DNA from: Achromobacter xylosoxidans
Lineage (GTDB): Bacteria; Pseudomonadota; Gammaproteobacteria; Burkholderiales; Burkholderiaceae_B
Assembly: GCF_014490035.1 (NCBI RefSeq)
Contig: NZ_CP061008.1
Location: 3,348,001 to 3,412,000, forward strand
DNA: 64,000 nucleotides
Reading direction: 5' to 3'
Under the pieces are notes generated by a model, which made no database searches, had not been told where the DNA came from, and saw nothing but the letters and a program-made list of their open reading frames with translations. How positions within the stretch are numbered: the first letter of the stretch is position 1; each line of letters starts with the position of its first letter. A program made the translations under genes and the position numbers. This document shows, in pieces, positions 61,701 to 64,000 of the stretch.

Positions 61701-62927
61701 ATGCCTAAAACGGAACCCGGCGGAACCCGACGGATACTCCTCGTCGAAGACCACCCGGTCGAACGCGCCTATCTGCAGAACGTGCTGCTGGCGCTGGGTT
61801 TCCGCCGGGTCGCCGGCCTGGGCAGCAGCATAGAAGCGGTCAGCGCGCTGACGCGCCAGTTCTACGACGTGGTCATCAGCGACATCGTCACGGGCGAGGG
61901 CGACGGCACGCGGCTGCCCAACGAACTGCGGCGCCTGGTGGACGCCGGACGGCTCAAGAGCATGCCGCCCATCATCTGGATCAGCAGCCTCAGCGATGAA
62001 CTGTTGCAGTCGCACGTGCGGCTGGCCCTGCAGGCCGGCTGTCCCTCCGCGCAGGCCTTGTCCAAACCGGTGTCCCGCAGCGCCATGCAGCAGGCCATCA
62101 AGACGGCGTTGCGCAGCATCGACGAAGACGATGCCGCCTCGACCCGGCCGCGCTCGCTGCGGCGCGACGTCATCGAGGCGGCGTTGGGCCATGCGCTGAT
62201 CACGGGGCAGGGCATGAGCGTGGTGCTGCAGCCGCAGATGAGCCTGTCGACGGGCCGCGTGCTCGCCGCCGAGGCGCTATCGCGCTGGGATCACCCCGAA
62301 CTGGGCGCGATTCCGGCGGCGGACTTCGTGCCTGCCGCGCACCGGCTGGGGCTGGACCGGACCTTGTTCTGCTTGGTGACCGACAAGGTGCTGGAGCTGC
62401 AGCAGCGCATGCATGCCGAGGACATCGCCGTGCCCATCGCGATCAACGCCTCGGCCTCCACGCTGTGTTCGCGCGACCTGCCGGGCCTGCTGGAGCAGCG
62501 CGTTGCGCAGGCCGGCCTGCCGGCCCGGTTGATCAAGGTCGAACTGACCGAGGATGAGCCGGTAACCGATTGGCTGGCCTTGTCCTCGGCGCTGAACCTG
62601 CTGCGCGTGCGCGGCTTTGAATTGGCGATGGATGACTTCGGCGCGGGCATCGCCTCCATGCGTCTGTTCTCGGCCATGCCCTTCACCGAACTGAAGATCG
62701 ACCGCGACTTCATCGTCCATATGCATCGCGAGCCCGCGTCGCGCGCGGTGGTCGCCGCCGCCATCGAGATGGGCCGCGTGCTGGGCCGGCGCGTGGTCGC
62801 CGAAGGCGTGGAGCACGAGCGCGACGTGGAGTTGCTGCGCGAATTGGGCTGCGACGTGGCGCAAGGCTACGGCATTTCCGTGCCGCTGGAACCCGACGCC
62901 TTCGTCGAATTCTGCCGCAGCCATTGA
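61701..62927 (+). CDS. response regulator with EAL cyclic di-GMP phosphodiesterase output
   Basis: The 408-residue protein has a receiver domain (ED at 16-17, phospho-acceptor Asp61 in VISDIVTG, Lys122 in ALSKPVS) and an EAL domain (about 160-405). Catalytic residues are present: Glu191 in AAEALSRW, the Asn in INASAS, Glu in KVELTED, the Asp pair in MDDFGAG, Lys in LKIDRDF, Glu in VVAEGVEHE and Gln in VAQGYGI. So it should hydrolyse cyclic di-GMP, in the same layout as RocR of Pseudomonas. No kinase gene is adjacent. Start ATG 61701. Confidence 0.93.
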   Translation: MPKTEPGGTRRILLVEDHPVERAYLQNVLLALGFRRVAGLGSSIEAVSALTRQFYDVVISDIVTGEGDGTRLPNELRRLVDAGRLKSMPPIIWISSLSDELLQSHVRLALQAGCPSAQALSKPVSRSAMQQAIKTALRSIDEDDAASTRPRSLRRDVIEAALGHALITGQGMSVVLQPQMSLSTGRVLAAEALSRWDHPELGAIPAADFVPAAHRLGLDRTLFCLVTDKVLELQQRMHAEDIAVPIAINASASTLCSRDLPGLLEQRVAQAGLPARLIKVELTEDEPVTDWLALSSALNLLRVRGFELAMDDFGAGIASMRLFSAMPFTELKIDRDFIVHMHREPASRAVVAAAIEMGRVLGRRVVAEGVEHERDVELLRELGCDVAQGYGISVPLEPDAFVEFCRSH

Positions 62928-62966
62928 GTCATCCGCCCGGCGCGATGGGGTATCCTGGCGCAGGCC

Positions 62967-62982
62967 GGGTCCGTCCGGACCC
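62967..62982. repeat. short hairpin after the REC-EAL gene
   Basis: GGGTCC (62967-62972) and GGACCC (62977-62982) pair with loop GTCC. No T run follows; a weak terminator is possible. Confidence 0.3.
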
Positions 62983-63116
62983 TCCCGACTTTCGGCGGAC
63001 TTGACCCCGATCAAGACTGCGCCCGCGCATGGAAAATTGGCCCCACGGGTGGATTTACCATGGCTTCATGCGGGCTGCGCACGGTGGCGCGGTCCCCTCG
63101 ATGGAGCGAAGAACCG

Positions 63117-64000
63117 ATGCGACGCATACTGGCCGCCGTACTGCTGATTTCCCTGCTGGCCTGGGCCGGCGCCTATTGGGCGCAACCTCCGGCCGAACTC
63201 AACGTCTGGACCGCGCGCGATCAGCTCATCCTGCTGACAGGCCTGGGCGCCTACGCGCTCATGGCCTTGATCATGCTGCTGGCGGTGCGTCCCATGTGGC
63301 TGGAAACGCGCATAGGCGGGCTGGACAAGATGTACCGGCTGCACAAGTGGAGCGGCATCCTGGCCGCCGTGCTGGCGGCGGCGCATTACCTGATCAAATT
63401 GGGCAAACCGTTGCTGCTGGCGCTGTTCGATCCCGTGCCCAAGACGCCGCGCGCGGCCGCCTTGCTGGACATGTTCCGCGGATCCGCCAAGGACATCGGC
63501 GAATGGGCCGTGTGGATCCTGGCGGCGATGGTGTTGCTCACGCTGTGGCGGCGCTTTCCGTACCACATCTGGCGCCAGGTCCACCGCATCGCCGCGGTGA
63601 TCTTCCTGGTGGTCGCCTTCCATGGCGTGGTGCTGACGCCGGCCGCCTGGTGGTGGCAGCCCGCCGGCTGGCTGGTGGCGCTGTGCACCGCGGTGGGGAC
63701 GGTTTGCGCCGTCATGGCGCTGACCGGCAATATCGGACGCGGCCGCCGCTACCGGGGGCAGGTGCTGGCCATCGATCATCTTTCCGACGACATCCTGGCG
63801 CTCACCTGTAGGGTGGAGGGCAACTGGCACCATCGCGCCGGGCAGTTCGCGTTCCTGACGGCGGACCGGCGCGAGGGCGCGCATCCCTTTACGGTGTCCG
63901 GCGCGGACGACGGCACCGGCCGGGTGCAGTTCTCCATCAAGGCGCTCGGCGACTACACGCGGCGTCTGCAGCGCAGCCTGCAAGTGGGGCAGGACGTCAT
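63117..64000 (+). CDS. ferric reductase-like transmembrane / ferredoxin-reductase-like protein, 5' part
   Basis: The frame starts with ATG at 63117 (GGAG about 10 bases upstream) and is still open at the window end, giving 294 residues. It has about six membrane segments with paired histidines for heme (LHKWSG, AAHYLIK, VHRIAAV, AFHGVV), as in ferric reductase-like domains, and then a FAD-binding part (LACRV-type strand, HRAGQFAFL, HPFTVSG). It resembles FRE/NOX-like bacterial oxidoreductases that move electrons across the membrane. The NAD(P)-binding end lies beyond the window. Donor and acceptor are unknown. Confidence 0.85.
   Translation, partial: MRRILAAVLLISLLAWAGAYWAQPPAELNVWTARDQLILLTGLGAYALMALIMLLAVRPMWLETRIGGLDKMYRLHKWSGILAAVLAAAHYLIKLGKPLLLALFDPVPKTPRAAALLDMFRGSAKDIGEWAVWILAAMVLLTLWRRFPYHIWRQVHRIAAVIFLVVAFHGVVLTPAAWWWQPAGWLVALCTAVGTVCAVMALTGNIGRGRRYRGQVLAIDHLSDDILALTCRVEGNWHHRAGQFAFLTADRREGAHPFTVSGADDGTGRVQFSIKALGDYTRRLQRSLQVGQDV

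Overview
The window is 64 kb of GC-rich DNA with almost no non-coding space. Codon use, long antisense open frames, many Bug-type periplasmic receptors and LysR/IclR regulators, and the order ridA-recG-oxyR-dps all point to a chromosome of a betaproteobacterium of the Bordetella/Achromobacter group (Alcaligenaceae). This placement is an inference from gene content and order; no rRNA or tRNA gene is visible. About 60 genes can be supported. No CRISPR array, insertion sequence, integrase or prophage was seen.

Left part (1-11.6 kb): the end of a LysR gene abuts a truncated fic toxin gene with an apparently intact yhfG-type antitoxin gene. Next come ridA, recG, oxyR and dps (DNA repair and peroxide defence), a small alpha/beta hydrolase, a solo branched-chain amino-acid binding protein, and a two-component pair followed by a degenerate beta-lactamase-fold lipoprotein and a MipA/OmpV outer-membrane protein.

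11.7-23.2 kb: a ugpBAEC glycerol-3-phosphate uptake operon on the minus strand, with a Pho-box-like site and a structured ugpB-ugpA spacer; proC plus a queuosine-precursor-type transporter; a GC-poor spacer; then the livJ-HMGF branched-chain amino-acid transporter, closed by a strong terminator.

23.2-45.8 kb: metabolic islands with local regulators. These are a Bug receptor / N-acyl-D-amino-acid deacylase / Asp-Glu racemase operon with a divergent LysR gene; glutathione transferases and a sugar dehydrogenase; a Xre-RES toxin-antitoxin pair; an alcohol dehydrogenase; a binding protein with a divergent IclR gene; a translationally coupled ornithine aminotransferase/arginase pair; a GAF-PAS-GGDEF cyclase; an MFS exporter with a divergent Lrp-type gene; a metallophosphoesterase; an FMN-dependent hydroxy-acid dehydrogenase; and psd.

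45.9-64 kb: a self-sufficient CYP116B-like P450 with a divergent IclR gene; a Bug receptor overlapping a Cys-type sulfatase with a divergent LysR gene; an ABC-F ATPase; a D,D-endopeptidase; a CitE-like lyase behind an orphan response regulator; a cluster of DnaA-box sequences beside an unrecognised 156-residue protein; an acetyltransferase; a DadA-like oxidase; DAHP synthase; a REC-EAL phosphodiesterase; and a ferric-reductase-like protein cut by the window end.

The observations most worth a second look are the DnaA-box cluster at 57760-57800, the decayed fic with surviving antitoxin at 396-694, the lipoprotein at 9559-10653 that keeps a beta-lactamase fold but seems to lack its nucleophile, the three consecutive stem-loops between ugpB and ugpA, and the GC-poor open frame at 17821-18129.
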